25,772 nucleotides of DNA from JBAUHN01 sp049680295 (GCA_049680295.1 JBAUHN010000129.1:1-25772), one strand, 5' to 3'; counted from the first letter of the stretch, positions 6,534 through 14,766 are shown. Numbers and translations: made by a program. The notes: generated by a model from the sequence alone, not told the origin.

Positions 6534-7951
6534 CACAGTGCCTCCTGCACTTGAAGTTTGGTGTTGGTCTGGGCGGTGCGCGCGGCGTTATGGGCGGTGG
6601 CGGCCCGTGGGGCCAGCCCGTAAAACATCAGCGCCGGGCCGTTCATGTCAGCCTGCGCAAGAGTGCCGGGCAGGGCATCCAATGTCGTCTGCAAGATACG
6701 CTGTTCGGGCCGGGATGCATTTTCGATCACCGTGATCGGGGTTTGGCGGTCCGCGCCATGCATCAGCAGTCGGCCCTGGATAAAGCGGGCTGATTTCTTG
6801 CCCATATAGATCGCGGCCACCTCGCCGGGGCGCGCCAGAGTTGCCCAGTCGTGGTCGGCAAAACCTTTCATGTCATGACCGGTCAGAAACCGTACCGAGG
6901 AATTGCGGTTCCGTTTGGTCAGGCTTTGACCGATTTGTGCGACAGCCGCAGAGGCAGAGGTAATTCCCGGTACGATGGTCCAGCCGATGCGGTGCGCGTC
7001 AACCGCGTCAATTTCTTCATCCAGACGGCCAAAGACCGTGGCATCGCCGGATTTCAGCCGCACGACCTGGGCGCCGTTCAAAGCATGTTCAACGATTGCC
7101 GCGTTGATGTCTGATTGCGATGTCGAGGGGCCAAAACCCTCTTTGCCGGCATCGACCATGATCGCCTCGCGGCGGGCAAGCTCCAGAATTGGAGGGCTGA
7201 TTAGCCGGTCGTAGATCACCACATCCGCCTCATCCAGTGCTTTGCGCGCCTTGAGCGTCAAAAGATCGGGATCACCGGGGCCAGCGCCAACAAAGAACAC
7301 ATGCCCATCGCGGGATTTGCGCGTCAGGTGATCATTCAGCAGGCTATGCAACGCCCCCTGAACGGCGGTCTCGCCTTTGCTCACAGCGTTGGGGCCGGCG
7401 TTGAAATAATAGTCGCGCCAGAAATCGCGACGCGCACGGCCAAAGGGCAGGGCGTCCGCCATTTTGCGAAAACCCTTGCCGATCCGGGCAAGGGGGCCAA
7501 GGGTCACCGGCAGGCGCGCCTCAAGATCGGCTTTGATCGCGCGGGCCAACACGGGTGCGGCACCTTCGGTGCCGATGGCAATGGTAACCGGATCACGGTC
7601 GACGATGGCGGGGGTGATGAACATGCTGTCGTGCAAATTATCGACCACATTGACCAATGCGCCATCGGCGCGGGCAATTGCAGCGGTGCGCGCATCGGTC
7701 TGGGCGTCTTCATCGGCGGCATAGAATAAGGCGGCGCCTGCGGTGTCACCCGGTGCCATATCGCGCCGGATCAAGGTCAGTTTCGCCTCGGCGGCCCATG
7801 CGACGATCTGGGGCGCCGGGGCCGTTGCAAATACCGTCAGTTCGCCTTGGGTCTTGAACAGCAGGCGCAGCTTGGCCAATGCAGCTTCGCCGCCGCCTGA
7901 CAGGACAATACGACGGCCCTTGGTCGATAAATAGATCGGAAAGTGGTCCAT
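6533..7951 (-). CDS. cysG: Siroheme synthase: precorrin-2 dehydrogenase / ferrochelatase fused to uroporphyrinogen-III methyltransferase
   Basis: The 472-residue fusion converts uroporphyrinogen III to siroheme, the cofactor of CysI. The N-terminal Rossmann domain has the NAD loop (LSGGGEAALAKLRLL) and NVVD with Asp104, aligned to the catalytic Asp104 of Salmonella CysG. The C-terminal SUMT domain begins about residue 215 (GHVFFVGAGPGDPDLLTLKA) and carries VRLKSGDATVFGRLDEE and VPGITSASAA. An ungapped comparison puts Thr128 where the Salmonella protein has the phosphorylated Ser128. The start ATG 7951 (MDHFPIYLST) matches the family; a longer frame to 8023 adds 24 unlike residues. It is the first gene of the cys operon and divergent from a Lrp/AsnC regulator. 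Confidence 0.92.
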   Translation of the reverse strand: MDHFPIYLSTKGRRIVLSGGGEAALAKLRLLFKTQGELTVFATAPAPQIVAWAAEAKLTLIRRDMAPGDTAGAALFYAADEDAQTDARTAAIARADGALVNVVDNLHDSMFITPAIVDRDPVTIAIGTEGAAPVLARAIKADLEARLPVTLGPLARIGKGFRKMADALPFGRARRDFWRDYYFNAGPNAVSKGETAVQGALHSLLNDHLTRKSRDGHVFFVGAGPGDPDLLTLKARKALDEADVVIYDRLISPPILELARREAIMVDAGKEGFGPSTSQSDINAAIVEHALNGAQVVRLKSGDATVFGRLDEEIDAVDAHRIGWTIVPGITSASAAVAQIGQSLTKRNRNSSVRFLTGHDMKGFADHDWATLARPGEVAAIYMGKKSARFIQGRLLMHGADRQTPITVIENASRPEQRILQTTLDALPGTLAQADMNGPALMFYGLAPRAATAHNAARTAQTNTKLQVQEAL

Positions 7952-8021
7952 GGTGGTCCCGCCTTTGGATTCTTTCGCTTGGCCCCAATATAGGAAATTT
8001 TCCCAGTGTTGCGCCATATGC

Positions 8022-8075
8022 ATTGATCAATAAGGACGATTGTTCTAAGGATTGCAAAAATCAGCATGATTGATC
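8022..8075. promoter_or_regulatory. Candidate operator: palindrome ATTGATCAAT plus a second ATTGATC
   Basis: In the 145-bp divergent gap between cysG and the Lrp-type gene there is a perfect 10-bp palindrome at 8022-8031. A repeat of its left part, ATTGATC, lies at 8069-8075, 47 bp further on, just before the regulator start. Position and repetition fit a shared operator bound by the adjacent Lrp/AsnC protein; this is inference, and the motif is short enough to occur by chance. Confidence 0.35.
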
Positions 8076-8096
8076 TCAAATACTCAGGAAGTCAGA

Positions 8097-8558
8097 ATGA
8101 ACGTGCGGATAGATGAGACAGACCGGAAAATTCTGGCAGAACTGCAACGCGATGCCAGCCAGTCATTGGACGATATTGCCACCCGTGTGGGCAGTTCCAA
8201 GACGCCGGTTTGGAATCGCATTCGCAAATTGCGCGACGCCGGAGTGATCGGCCAGCAGACGGTGGTACTGGATGCCGATGCCCTGGGGTTTGAGGCGTGT
8301 TTCTTTGTTCTGATCCGCACGTCTGAGCATGAGGCGGAGTGGCAGGCCAGGTTCCTGAAAGCACTGCAAGACCGCCCCGAGGTTCAAGAAGCCCACAGGC
8401 TGGCAGGGGACATTGATTACATCCTGAAAGTGCGTGTCAAAAATGCCCGTGCCTATGATGAGTTTTATCAGGCTCTGATATCGGAGGTGCGCGTGTTCAA
8501 TGTCACAGCGCTTTTGTCGATGGAGCAGATCAAATCAACAACGATGTTGCCGCTTTAA
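8097..8558 (+). CDS. Lrp/AsnC-family transcriptional regulator, divergent from the cys operon
   Basis: A 153-residue protein with an N-terminal winged helix-turn-helix (MNVRIDETDRKILAELQRD, then TRVGSSKTPVWNRIRKLRDAGVI) and a C-terminal RAM/AsnC effector domain (VQEAHRLAGDIDYILKVRVKNARAYDEFY). Such proteins bind small amino-acid-like ligands and form dimers to octamers. The start is ATG 8097, behind AGGA; the frame also offers a TTG 9 codons upstream, which is less likely. Divergent placement directly beside cysG suggests it controls sulfate assimilation and possibly itself, perhaps sensing a sulfur amino acid. That is inferred from position alone. It ends 2 bp from the convergent P450 gene. 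Confidence 0.9.
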   Translation: MNVRIDETDRKILAELQRDASQSLDDIATRVGSSKTPVWNRIRKLRDAGVIGQQTVVLDADALGFEACFFVLIRTSEHEAEWQARFLKALQDRPEVQEAHRLAGDIDYILKVRVKNARAYDEFYQALISEVRVFNVTALLSMEQIKSTTMLPL

Positions 8559-8560
8559 GG

Positions 8561-9745
8561 TCAGTTGCAGCGGACCATCAGGCGATCCAGTTTGTGAAAA
8601 TGGTAGCTGTCACAATAGGTTGGCCGTTCGGCCAAAGCCAGCCGCGGGTAACGTTCAAATAGTGCGGACAAAGCGATTTGAATTTCCAACCTGGCCAGGG
8701 GCGCGCCGACGCAAAAGTGCAATCCACCGCCAAATGCTGCATGGGGTTTCAGGGGCCGGGTCGGATCAAACCTGTCGGGATCCGGCCAAATCGCCGGATC
8801 GCGCCCGGCAGCACCCAGAATCAAGGCGACCTGTTGGCCGGATTTCAAGGGATAGCCGCCAACCTCGATATCCTCATAGGCGTACCGCGTGAACATGTGC
8901 AACGGCGGGTCGAACCGCAACAGTTCCTCGACGGTGGCGGCAATGGCATCGGGGGCCAGCGCGCCCAGCGGTGTTTCAGTCTCAAGCAGCGTCTTGACCG
9001 CATTGCCAAGGCTGTGAACCGTTGCCTCATGACCGGCATTCAACAGCAAGATACAGGTGCCGATCATCTCATCATAGCTGAGCTTGCTGCCGTCCTCTTC
9101 GGCGGCAATCAGATGGGTGATCAGATCATCCGCCGGGTCGGTGCGGCGAATTTCGATGTGATTGCGCAAAAACGCCGAGAATGCCATTGCTGCGGCATTG
9201 GCCGCATCCTCGGTGGCGCGGGTTCTGCCGACCTGATACATCGCCACCATCGCGTTTGACCACGCCAGCAGGTCCGGGGCCAAATCTTCGGGCACGCCCA
9301 ACAGCCGGGCGATGATGCGCACCGGTACCTGGGTGCAATAGGCCGGGATCAGATCGAAATCACCGTCCGGGAAGTTTGCCAGCAAATCGGCGCAAATATC
9401 CGATATGTCGGGGCCAAGGGCGGCAATCCGGCGCGAGGTAAAGGCGCGCAGAACCAATCCGCGCAGGCGCGTATGGGTTGGTGGCTCCATTTCCAGCATG
9501 GATTGGCGTTCCACCGCGTCAAATTCTGTCAAATGGTCCGGGATGGGATGTTTTTGCGCCTCAGGCACAGCGCGCCCCAACCTGCGATCGCGCAGCAACG
9601 TCTGGACGGTGGGGGCATCGAATACTGCCATCATATTGAAATCATCCCAGAATTGCACCGGATCATCGGCCCTGATCGCCGCGTATTGTGCGTAAGGATT
9701 TTGGATAAAGGCGGGATCTTGCGGGGATAGGAAAAGCGATTTCAT
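8561..9745 (-). CDS. Cytochrome P450 (soluble bacterial type)
   Basis: A heme-thiolate monooxygenase of 394 residues without a membrane anchor, so cytosolic and of the ferredoxin-dependent bacterial class. Landmarks are the C-helix HTRLR (91-95), the I-helix AGHEAT (237-242), the K-helix EELLR (ExxR, 273-277) and the heme loop FGGGLHFCVGAPLARLE with axial Cys345. The I-helix carries Ala at the second-last position of the usual A/G-G-x-D/E-T-T/S motif (EAT), keeping the acid but shifting the Thr by one. The substrate cannot be deduced. No ferredoxin or dedicated reductase adjoins it. The ATG at 9745 has no clear ribosome site; a TTG at 9763 is the alternative. Confidence 0.9.
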   Translation of the reverse strand: MKSLFLSPQDPAFIQNPYAQYAAIRADDPVQFWDDFNMMAVFDAPTVQTLLRDRRLGRAVPEAQKHPIPDHLTEFDAVERQSMLEMEPPTHTRLRGLVLRAFTSRRIAALGPDISDICADLLANFPDGDFDLIPAYCTQVPVRIIARLLGVPEDLAPDLLAWSNAMVAMYQVGRTRATEDAANAAAMAFSAFLRNHIEIRRTDPADDLITHLIAAEEDGSKLSYDEMIGTCILLLNAGHEATVHSLGNAVKTLLETETPLGALAPDAIAATVEELLRFDPPLHMFTRYAYEDIEVGGYPLKSGQQVALILGAAGRDPAIWPDPDRFDPTRPLKPHAAFGGGLHFCVGAPLARLEIQIALSALFERYPRLALAERPTYCDSYHFHKLDRLMVRCN

Positions 9746-9957
9746 GTACCCGATTAACCGCAACGATGCCGGTCATGGCAAGGGGGGATGGCTGCGCCGC
9801 AGGCTGTGTCCAGAAATCGCCGTTGTATTTAGTGCTGTGACCAATTGACGTAGCCCCTTGTGAGTGGCGGTGCAGTGGTGTCTTATATCGAAAGAGCATT
9901 CAAAACGGGATGCCATTGAGACCAACAAACAAAAATCCGTTTCTGGGAGGAAACCAC

Positions 9958-10959
9958 ATGAAATTTCTGACAGCCACCGCTGTGGCGTTAAGCTTGAGCG
10001 TATCCGCAGGGGCCGTTTCTGCCGCCTGTGATGATGGTGAAATGGTCATCAAATTCAGCCATGTGACCAATACTGACAAACACCCTAAAGGCATCGCCGC
10101 ATCCTTGCTGCAACAGCGCGTCAACGACGAGATGAACGGCAAAGCCTGCATGGAAGTGTTCCCGAACTCGACGCTTTATGATGATGACAAGGTGCTGGAA
10201 GCACTGTTGCAAGGCGACGTGCAAATGGCCGCCCCGTCACTGTCCAAGTTTGAACAGTTCACCAAGGTCTTCCGCATTTTCGATCTGCCGTTCATGTTCA
10301 AAAACATCAATGCCGTGGACGAGTTCCAAAACTCAGACACCGGTCAGGCGATGAAAGAAAGCATGACGCGTCGCGGATTGCTGGGCCTGGCTTTTTGGCA
10401 CAATGGCATGAAACAGATGTCGGCAAACAAGCCATTGATCAGCCCGACGGATGCAAATGGGTTGAAATTCCGGGTGCAGAATTCGGATGTGCTTAAGGCG
10501 CAGATGGCGGCAATCGGTGGATCGCCGCAACCGATGGCATTTTCCGAAGTTTACGGCGCATTGCAAACCGGCGTTGTGGATGGACAGGAAAACACCTGGT
10601 CAAATGTGTATGGCCAGAAATTCTTTGAAGTTCAGGACGGCGTGACCGAAACCAATCACGGCATCATTGACTATATGCTGGTCACGTCGACTGATTGGTG
10701 GGACGGTCTGGATGCGGAGGTCCGCGATCAATTGGCAACAATCGTGGCGGAAGTGACCGAAGCGCGCAATGCGGAATCAACGGCCGTTAACAATGCCGCA
10801 AAGGATGCCGTGATCGAAGCGGGAGGTGTTGTGCGCCAGCTTGATGCAGCACAGCGCGACGAGTGGGTTGCCGTCATGAAACCCGTTTGGGAGCAATTCA
10901 AAGACGACGTTGGACAAGACAACATCGACGCCGCTCAGGCGATCAACGCCAAGCACTAA
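9958..10959 (+). CDS. dctP: TRAP transporter periplasmic substrate-binding protein, C4-dicarboxylate (DctP) type
   Basis: A 333-residue secreted binding protein that captures a carboxylate and delivers it to DctQM. Residues 1-22 are a signal peptide (hydrophobic core LTATAVALSLSVSAGAV, cleavage near VSA-AC). The mature part shows DctP-family features: IKFSHVTNTDKHPKG, FPNSTLYDDDKVLEALLQG, FRIFDLPFMF, the Arg172 segment (KFRVQNS) that in the family binds the ligand carboxylate, and QTGVVDGQENTWSN. Cys24 and Cys64 could form a disulfide. The start ATG 9958 follows GGGAGGAAACCAC; an in-frame ATG at 9910 would spoil the signal peptide. The closest described type is C4-dicarboxylate uptake; the exact substrate is not certain. 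Confidence 0.92.
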   Translation: MKFLTATAVALSLSVSAGAVSAACDDGEMVIKFSHVTNTDKHPKGIAASLLQQRVNDEMNGKACMEVFPNSTLYDDDKVLEALLQGDVQMAAPSLSKFEQFTKVFRIFDLPFMFKNINAVDEFQNSDTGQAMKESMTRRGLLGLAFWHNGMKQMSANKPLISPTDANGLKFRVQNSDVLKAQMAAIGGSPQPMAFSEVYGALQTGVVDGQENTWSNVYGQKFFEVQDGVTETNHGIIDYMLVTSTDWWDGLDAEVRDQLATIVAEVTEARNAESTAVNNAAKDAVIEAGGVVRQLDAAQRDEWVAVMKPVWEQFKDDVGQDNIDAAQAINAKH

Positions 10960-10979
10960 GGTCTGAATTGACCTGACAT

Positions 10980-11010
10980 CGCCCGGCCCCCTATCTGATG
11001 GGGCCGGGCG
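10980..11010 (+). promoter_or_regulatory. Intercistronic hairpin between dctP and dctQ
   Basis: A perfect 11-bp GC-rich stem pairs 10980-10990 with 11000-11010 around a 9-nt loop. It is not followed by a T-run, so it is not a standard terminator. In operons where the binding protein is needed in excess, such structures protect the upstream mRNA from 3' decay or attenuate read-through. That role is inferred here. Confidence 0.7.
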
Positions 11011-11040
11011 CCGTTTATCCAGCGATAGGACCCGCAAGAT

Positions 11041-11721
11041 ATGGCACATTCCTATGAGGCAAAAACCGGTTTTGGACGTTTTATCAATGAACTAGAAGAA
11101 ACTGCCATCGCGGTAATTCTGGGCGCGATGACGATTATTACCTTTATCAATGTCGTGCTGCGATACGGATTTAACACCGGACTGATCTGGGGGCTGGAGG
11201 CCGTCACATTCCTGTTTGCCTGGCTGGTGCTTTTCGGCGTCAGCTATGCAGTCAAAGTCACCGCGCATCTGGGTGTGGATGCCGTCATCAACCTGTTTGC
11301 ACCCAAGGGCCGGAAAACCCTTGCTTTGCTGGCCGCCGCGGTCTGCATTGTCTATTCGGTGTTCCTGTTCAAAGGCGCCTGGGACTACTGGGCGCCCTTT
11401 GCTGGTCTTGATGCCACCACGGGCAGGTGGTTCCCGACCGGGTTTGCCAATTCGCGGGACCAGGCCTGGTACGAGGTGATCGACATTCCGATGTTCGACT
11501 GGCTGCGCTTTATTGAGCCGATCATGAACGAGGGCGAGGCCTATGAAAAACTGCCCCGGTTTATTCCCTATGCCATGTTGCCTTTTGGCATGGCGCTTTT
11601 GTTGTTCCGCTTTGTACAGGCCAGCCTGCGCCTGATCCGGGGCGAGGCCGACAGCCTGATTGTCAGCCATGAGGCCGAAGATGCCGTCGAAGATGTCAGA
11701 CATTTGAACGCAGGGGATTAA
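11041..11721 (+). CDS. dctQ: TRAP transporter small membrane subunit
   Basis: A 226-residue protein with four hydrophobic segments (about 20-42, 47-70, 93-112 and 176-198), as in DctQ, which links the binding protein to the DctM channel. EETAIAVILGAMTIITFINVVLRY and the following WGLEAVTFLFAWLVLFG match the family's first two helices. It is longer than common DctQ proteins (about 160-200) because ~60 residues (WDYWAPFAGLDATTG to YEKLPRF) separate helices 3 and 4. The hydrophilic tail (SHEAEDAVEDVRHLNAGD) is acidic. It lies 81 bp after dctP and 3 bp before dctM. Confidence 0.9.
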   Translation: MAHSYEAKTGFGRFINELEETAIAVILGAMTIITFINVVLRYGFNTGLIWGLEAVTFLFAWLVLFGVSYAVKVTAHLGVDAVINLFAPKGRKTLALLAAAVCIVYSVFLFKGAWDYWAPFAGLDATTGRWFPTGFANSRDQAWYEVIDIPMFDWLRFIEPIMNEGEAYEKLPRFIPYAMLPFGMALLLFRFVQASLRLIRGEADSLIVSHEAEDAVEDVRHLNAGD

Positions 11722-11724
11722 ACC

Positions 11725-13104
11725 ATGGAAGTTGTTGTCCTATTTGTCATGGTGATCAGCCTGATGCTGATCGGGGTGCCGATTGCCGTCAGTCTTGGCA
11801 TGTCTTCGATCATTTTTTTACTGGTACTTAGCGACACCTCGATGGCGTCGATTGCCCAGACGCTGTTTCAGGCGATGGCCGGGCATTACACGCTGCTGGC
11901 AATTCCGTTTTTCATTCTGGCATCGTCCTTCATGTCGACGGGCGGTGTGGCCAAACGCATCATTCGGTTTTCAATTGCTCTGGTCGGGCATCTGCCGGGG
12001 GGGCTGGCGATTGCCGGCGTGTTTGCCTGCATGTTATTTGCCGCCCTGTCAGGGTCATCCCCGGCCACGGTAGTCGCCATTGGGTCGATCGTCATCGCGG
12101 GCATGCGGCAGGTCGGCTACACCAAGGAATTTGCCGCAGGTGTCATCGCCAACGCAGGCACGCTTGGCATTCTGATCCCGCCGTCGATTGTGATGGTGGT
12201 TTATGCGTCCGCCACAGATGTGTCTGTGGGTCGGATGTTTCTGGCGGGCGTGATCCCCGGCTTGCTGGCGGGATCCATGTTGATGGCCACGATCTACGGC
12301 ATGGCCAAGATCAAGAACCTGCCCAAGGGTGAATGGCGCGGCTGGGGCGAAGTCTGGTCCAGCGGGCGCGATGCGGCCTGGGGGCTGTTTTTGATCGTGA
12401 TCATTCTGGGCGGCATCTATGGCGGGATATTCACACCGACCGAAGCCGCAGCGGTTGCTGCGGTTTATGCGTTTTTCATCGCCAGCTTTGTTTACCGCGA
12501 TATGGGGCCGTTGCATGTCGACGGCGAGGGGCAGGCCAACATCCCGTTCCTGTCGAAACCCTGGTCGCTGATCACAGTGTTTTTCCACCGCGACACCCGC
12601 GACACATTGTTTGAAGCGGGCAAGCTGACGGTGACGCTGATGTTTATCATCGCCAATGCGCTGATCCTGAAACATGTGCTGACAGATGAACAGATCCCGC
12701 AGCGGATCGCCTCGATCATGCTGGATGCGGGGTTTGGTCCGATCGCGTTTTTGATCATCGTCAACGTGATCCTGCTGATTGGCGGGCAGTTTATGGAGCC
12801 GTCGGGCCTGCTGGTGATTGTCGCACCTTTGGTGTTTCCGATTGCGATTGAGCTGGGGATTGATCCGATCCATCTGGGTATCATCATGGTGGTGAATATG
12901 GAGATCGGGATGATCACGCCGCCGGTTGGTCTGAACCTGTTTGTGACGTCAGGCGTCGCCAATATGCCGATGATGTCGGTGGTGCGCGCAGCACTGCCGT
13001 TTACCGCAGTCTTGTTCGTGTTTCTGATCATCGTTACTTATGTGCCGATAATCAGCACCTGGCTGCCGACACTGATGATGGGCCCGGAAATCATAACCAA
13101 ATAG
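11725..13104 (+). CDS. dctM: TRAP transporter large membrane subunit (Na+-coupled carboxylate channel)
   Basis: A 459-residue, ~12-helix inner-membrane protein that drives solute import with an ion gradient. Family signatures include the opening GVPIAVSLGMSS, HYTLLAIPFFILASSFMSTGG, LSGSSPATVVAIGSI, AGVIANAGTLGILIPPSIVMVVYA and, near the end, MVVNMEIGMITPPVGLNLFVTSGV. It is some 30 residues longer than the commonest DctM proteins, with a hydrophilic loop (VYRDMGPLHVDGEGQAN to FFHRDTRDTLFEAGK) before helix 8. The start ATG 11725 lies 3 bp after the dctQ stop, so the two are translationally coupled. Confidence 0.93.
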   Translation: MEVVVLFVMVISLMLIGVPIAVSLGMSSIIFLLVLSDTSMASIAQTLFQAMAGHYTLLAIPFFILASSFMSTGGVAKRIIRFSIALVGHLPGGLAIAGVFACMLFAALSGSSPATVVAIGSIVIAGMRQVGYTKEFAAGVIANAGTLGILIPPSIVMVVYASATDVSVGRMFLAGVIPGLLAGSMLMATIYGMAKIKNLPKGEWRGWGEVWSSGRDAAWGLFLIVIILGGIYGGIFTPTEAAAVAAVYAFFIASFVYRDMGPLHVDGEGQANIPFLSKPWSLITVFFHRDTRDTLFEAGKLTVTLMFIIANALILKHVLTDEQIPQRIASIMLDAGFGPIAFLIIVNVILLIGGQFMEPSGLLVIVAPLVFPIAIELGIDPIHLGIIMVVNMEIGMITPPVGLNLFVTSGVANMPMMSVVRAALPFTAVLFVFLIIVTYVPIISTWLPTLMMGPEIITK

Positions 13105-13143
13105 CGCGGCTTGCGCCGCATCACTATTTAGGAGCTTGTAGAG

Positions 13144-13174
13144 ACGCGGCACGACAGATCGGCTGTGGCCGCGT
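13144..13174. terminator. Possible hairpin terminator between convergent dctM and tpiA
   Basis: A 7-bp stem pairs 13144-13150 with 13168-13174 and encloses a smaller ACAG/CTGT stem. No clear T-run follows on either strand, so termination efficiency is doubtful. A weaker GCGGC/GCCGC hairpin lies at 13106-13119, just after dctM. Confidence 0.35.
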
Positions 13175-13185
13175 ATTACACAGGA

Positions 13186-13935
13186 TTAAGATGCGGCAAG
13201 CGCCGCGATGATCGGTGAGAAATCCGCCGCTTTCAGGCTCGCGCCCCCAACCAGCGCGCCATCGACGTTTTCAGCAGTAAAAATCTCGGCGGCATTACCG
13301 GGTTTGACCGATCCGCCATAAAGCAGGCTGATCTGATCGCCGATGCGCGGACCGTAGCGCCGGATGATGTGGGCGCGGATGAAATCGTGAACTTCGATGA
13401 TTTGTGCCAGAGTTGGCACCATGCCGGTGCCAATCGCCCATATCGGTTCATAGGCGATGACCAGTGATTGGCCGGTGACCTGATCGGGCAGGGAACCTGC
13501 AAGCTGGGTTTCGATCACGGTTAGGGTGTTGCCGTCATTGCGGGTTTGCAGGCTTTCGCCGATACACAAGATCGCCGTGAGACCTGCGCGAAATACGGCC
13601 GTTGCCTTGGCGCGGACGTCGGCGTTGCTTTCGCCATATGCGGTGCGACGCTCTGAGTGGCCGATGATGATGGAGCTGCCGCCTGCCTCTGCGATCATTT
13701 CAGCAGACAGATCGCCGGTGAAGGCGCCGCTGATCTGCGCGTGGCAATCCTGCGCGCCAATGCTGACAGAAGTGCCTTTGGCAAGGTCAGCGGCCTGAGA
13801 CAGTAGCGTCGCAGGCGGGCATATCACGATGTCGGGGCCGGTCGCATCATGCGCGTTTGCAAGCTCGGTCAGGATGGACAGCGCTGGCGCCGTTCCATTC
13901 ATTTTCCAGTTTCCGGCGGCCATTTTGCGTCGCAT
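13186..13935 (-). CDS. tpiA: Triosephosphate isomerase
   Basis: Interconverts dihydroxyacetone phosphate and glyceraldehyde-3-phosphate in glycolysis and gluconeogenesis. The 249 residues hold all catalytic elements: Asn9 and Lys11 in GNWKMN, His93 in IIGHSERR, Glu163 in AYEPIWAIGTG (with the mobile loop following), and the phosphate-binding YGGSV (206-210). The start MRRKMAAGNWKMNG is as in relatives, with GGGACC upstream. It is the last gene of a minus-strand series after sufT and the IscA-type gene, 53 bp downstream. The relationship to Fe-S assembly looks positional only. Confidence 0.96.
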   Translation of the reverse strand: MRRKMAAGNWKMNGTAPALSILTELANAHDATGPDIVICPPATLLSQAADLAKGTSVSIGAQDCHAQISGAFTGDLSAEMIAEAGGSSIIIGHSERRTAYGESNADVRAKATAVFRAGLTAILCIGESLQTRNDGNTLTVIETQLAGSLPDQVTGQSLVIAYEPIWAIGTGMVPTLAQIIEVHDFIRAHIIRRYGPRIGDQISLLYGGSVKPGNAAEIFTAENVDGALVGGASLKAADFSPIIAALAAS

Positions 13936-13988
13936 GACGGTCCCTTAGTCTGTTTGTTGAGTGTCGGTTGATCGGGGCAATTTCGCCC

Positions 13989-14333
13989 TTAGCCGAATTT
14001 GATCGATTCACCGCAGCCGCAAGCCTCGGTCACATTTGGATTGCGGAATTTGAAGCCGGATTCGAGCAGTGATGTTTCATAGTCGATTTCGGTGCCGAAA
14101 AGAAACATCTGCGCCATTGGTGCGATCATCACACAGGCGCCTTCCGATTGGACTACCTCGTCGTTGGGATCGGTGTCGGTGACGTATTCCATGGTGTATT
14201 CCATACCCGCACAGCCGCCCTTTTTCACGCCGATACGCAGGCCTGCATGACCTGCCGATTGCATCAGCTTGGTGATCTGGGCCGCCGCTTTGGGCGTGAT
14301 TGTGACAGCTTGCTTGCCGGGAATGCCGAACAT
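13989..14333 (-). CDS. A-type iron-sulfur cluster carrier (IscA/SufA/ErpA family)
   Basis: A 114-residue scaffold/carrier that receives Fe-S clusters and passes them to apo-enzymes. The three invariant cysteines are present: Cys41 (KKGGCAGMEY) and Cys105 and Cys107 (EACGCGES near the C-terminus); an extra Cys67 is not family-wide. The start ATG 14333 has AAGGAG 7 nt upstream. It sits 70 bp after sufT on the same strand. Which of the three sub-names applies cannot be settled from sequence by eye; linkage to sufT favours SufA. Clients nearby that need 4Fe-4S clusters include CysI and CysH, but no specific link is shown. Confidence 0.92.
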   Translation of the reverse strand: MFGIPGKQAVTITPKAAAQITKLMQSAGHAGLRIGVKKGGCAGMEYTMEYVTDTDPNDEVVQSEGACVMIAPMAQMFLFGTEIDYETSLLESGFKFRNPNVTEACGCGESIKFG

Positions 14334-14403
14334 GGGCGGTCTCCTTTACGGGGTCAATCTAGGGGCTAGGCGTAGCGGTCTCAAGGGGGCGCTGGACGCG
14401 CAT

Positions 14404-14766
14404 TTACATGAACCCCAATTCCAAACGCGCCTCGTCGGACATCATTTCCATACCCCAGGGGGGTTCCCACACCAGTTCAACGTCAACCTGTTTGACGCCG
14501 GGCAAGGGTTCCACCGCATCTGCGATCCAGCCGGGCATTTCACCTGCAACAGGGCAGCCGGGTGCAGTCAGGGACATTTTGATCTGCACTTCGTTGGCGG
14601 GGTTGATGTCGATGGTGTAAATCAGGCCCAATTCGAAAATATTCACTGGAATTTCAGGATCATAGACGGAACGACATGCTTCAACCACTTGATCGTAAAG
14701 CGGGTGATCTGTTGTCGAGGGCGCGATCAGTGGCGCGCCTTCTAGGGGGTCTGGGGTCTGGTTCAT
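14404..14766 (-). CDS. sufT: SufT-like iron-sulfur assembly protein (MIP18/DUF59 family)
   Basis: A 120-residue protein with the DUF59 signature: VYDPEIPVNIFELGLIY (34-50) and the conserved Cys71 in LTAPGCP, ending with a C-terminal segment (VELVWEPPWGMEMMSDEARLELGF) typical of the SufT subgroup. Family members assist maturation of Fe-S proteins, especially under high demand. A candidate sigma-70 promoter lies directly upstream. It heads the sufT-sufA-like pair. Confidence 0.88.
   Translation of the reverse strand: MNQTPDPLEGAPLIAPSTTDHPLYDQVVEACRSVYDPEIPVNIFELGLIYTIDINPANEVQIKMSLTAPGCPVAGEMPGWIADAVEPLPGVKQVDVELVWEPPWGMEMMSDEARLELGFM

Noticed and set aside
12055..12873. 272-residue frame antisense to dctM
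   Set aside because: Polar His/Gln/Asp-rich product, typical of the complement of a hydrophobic membrane-protein gene.
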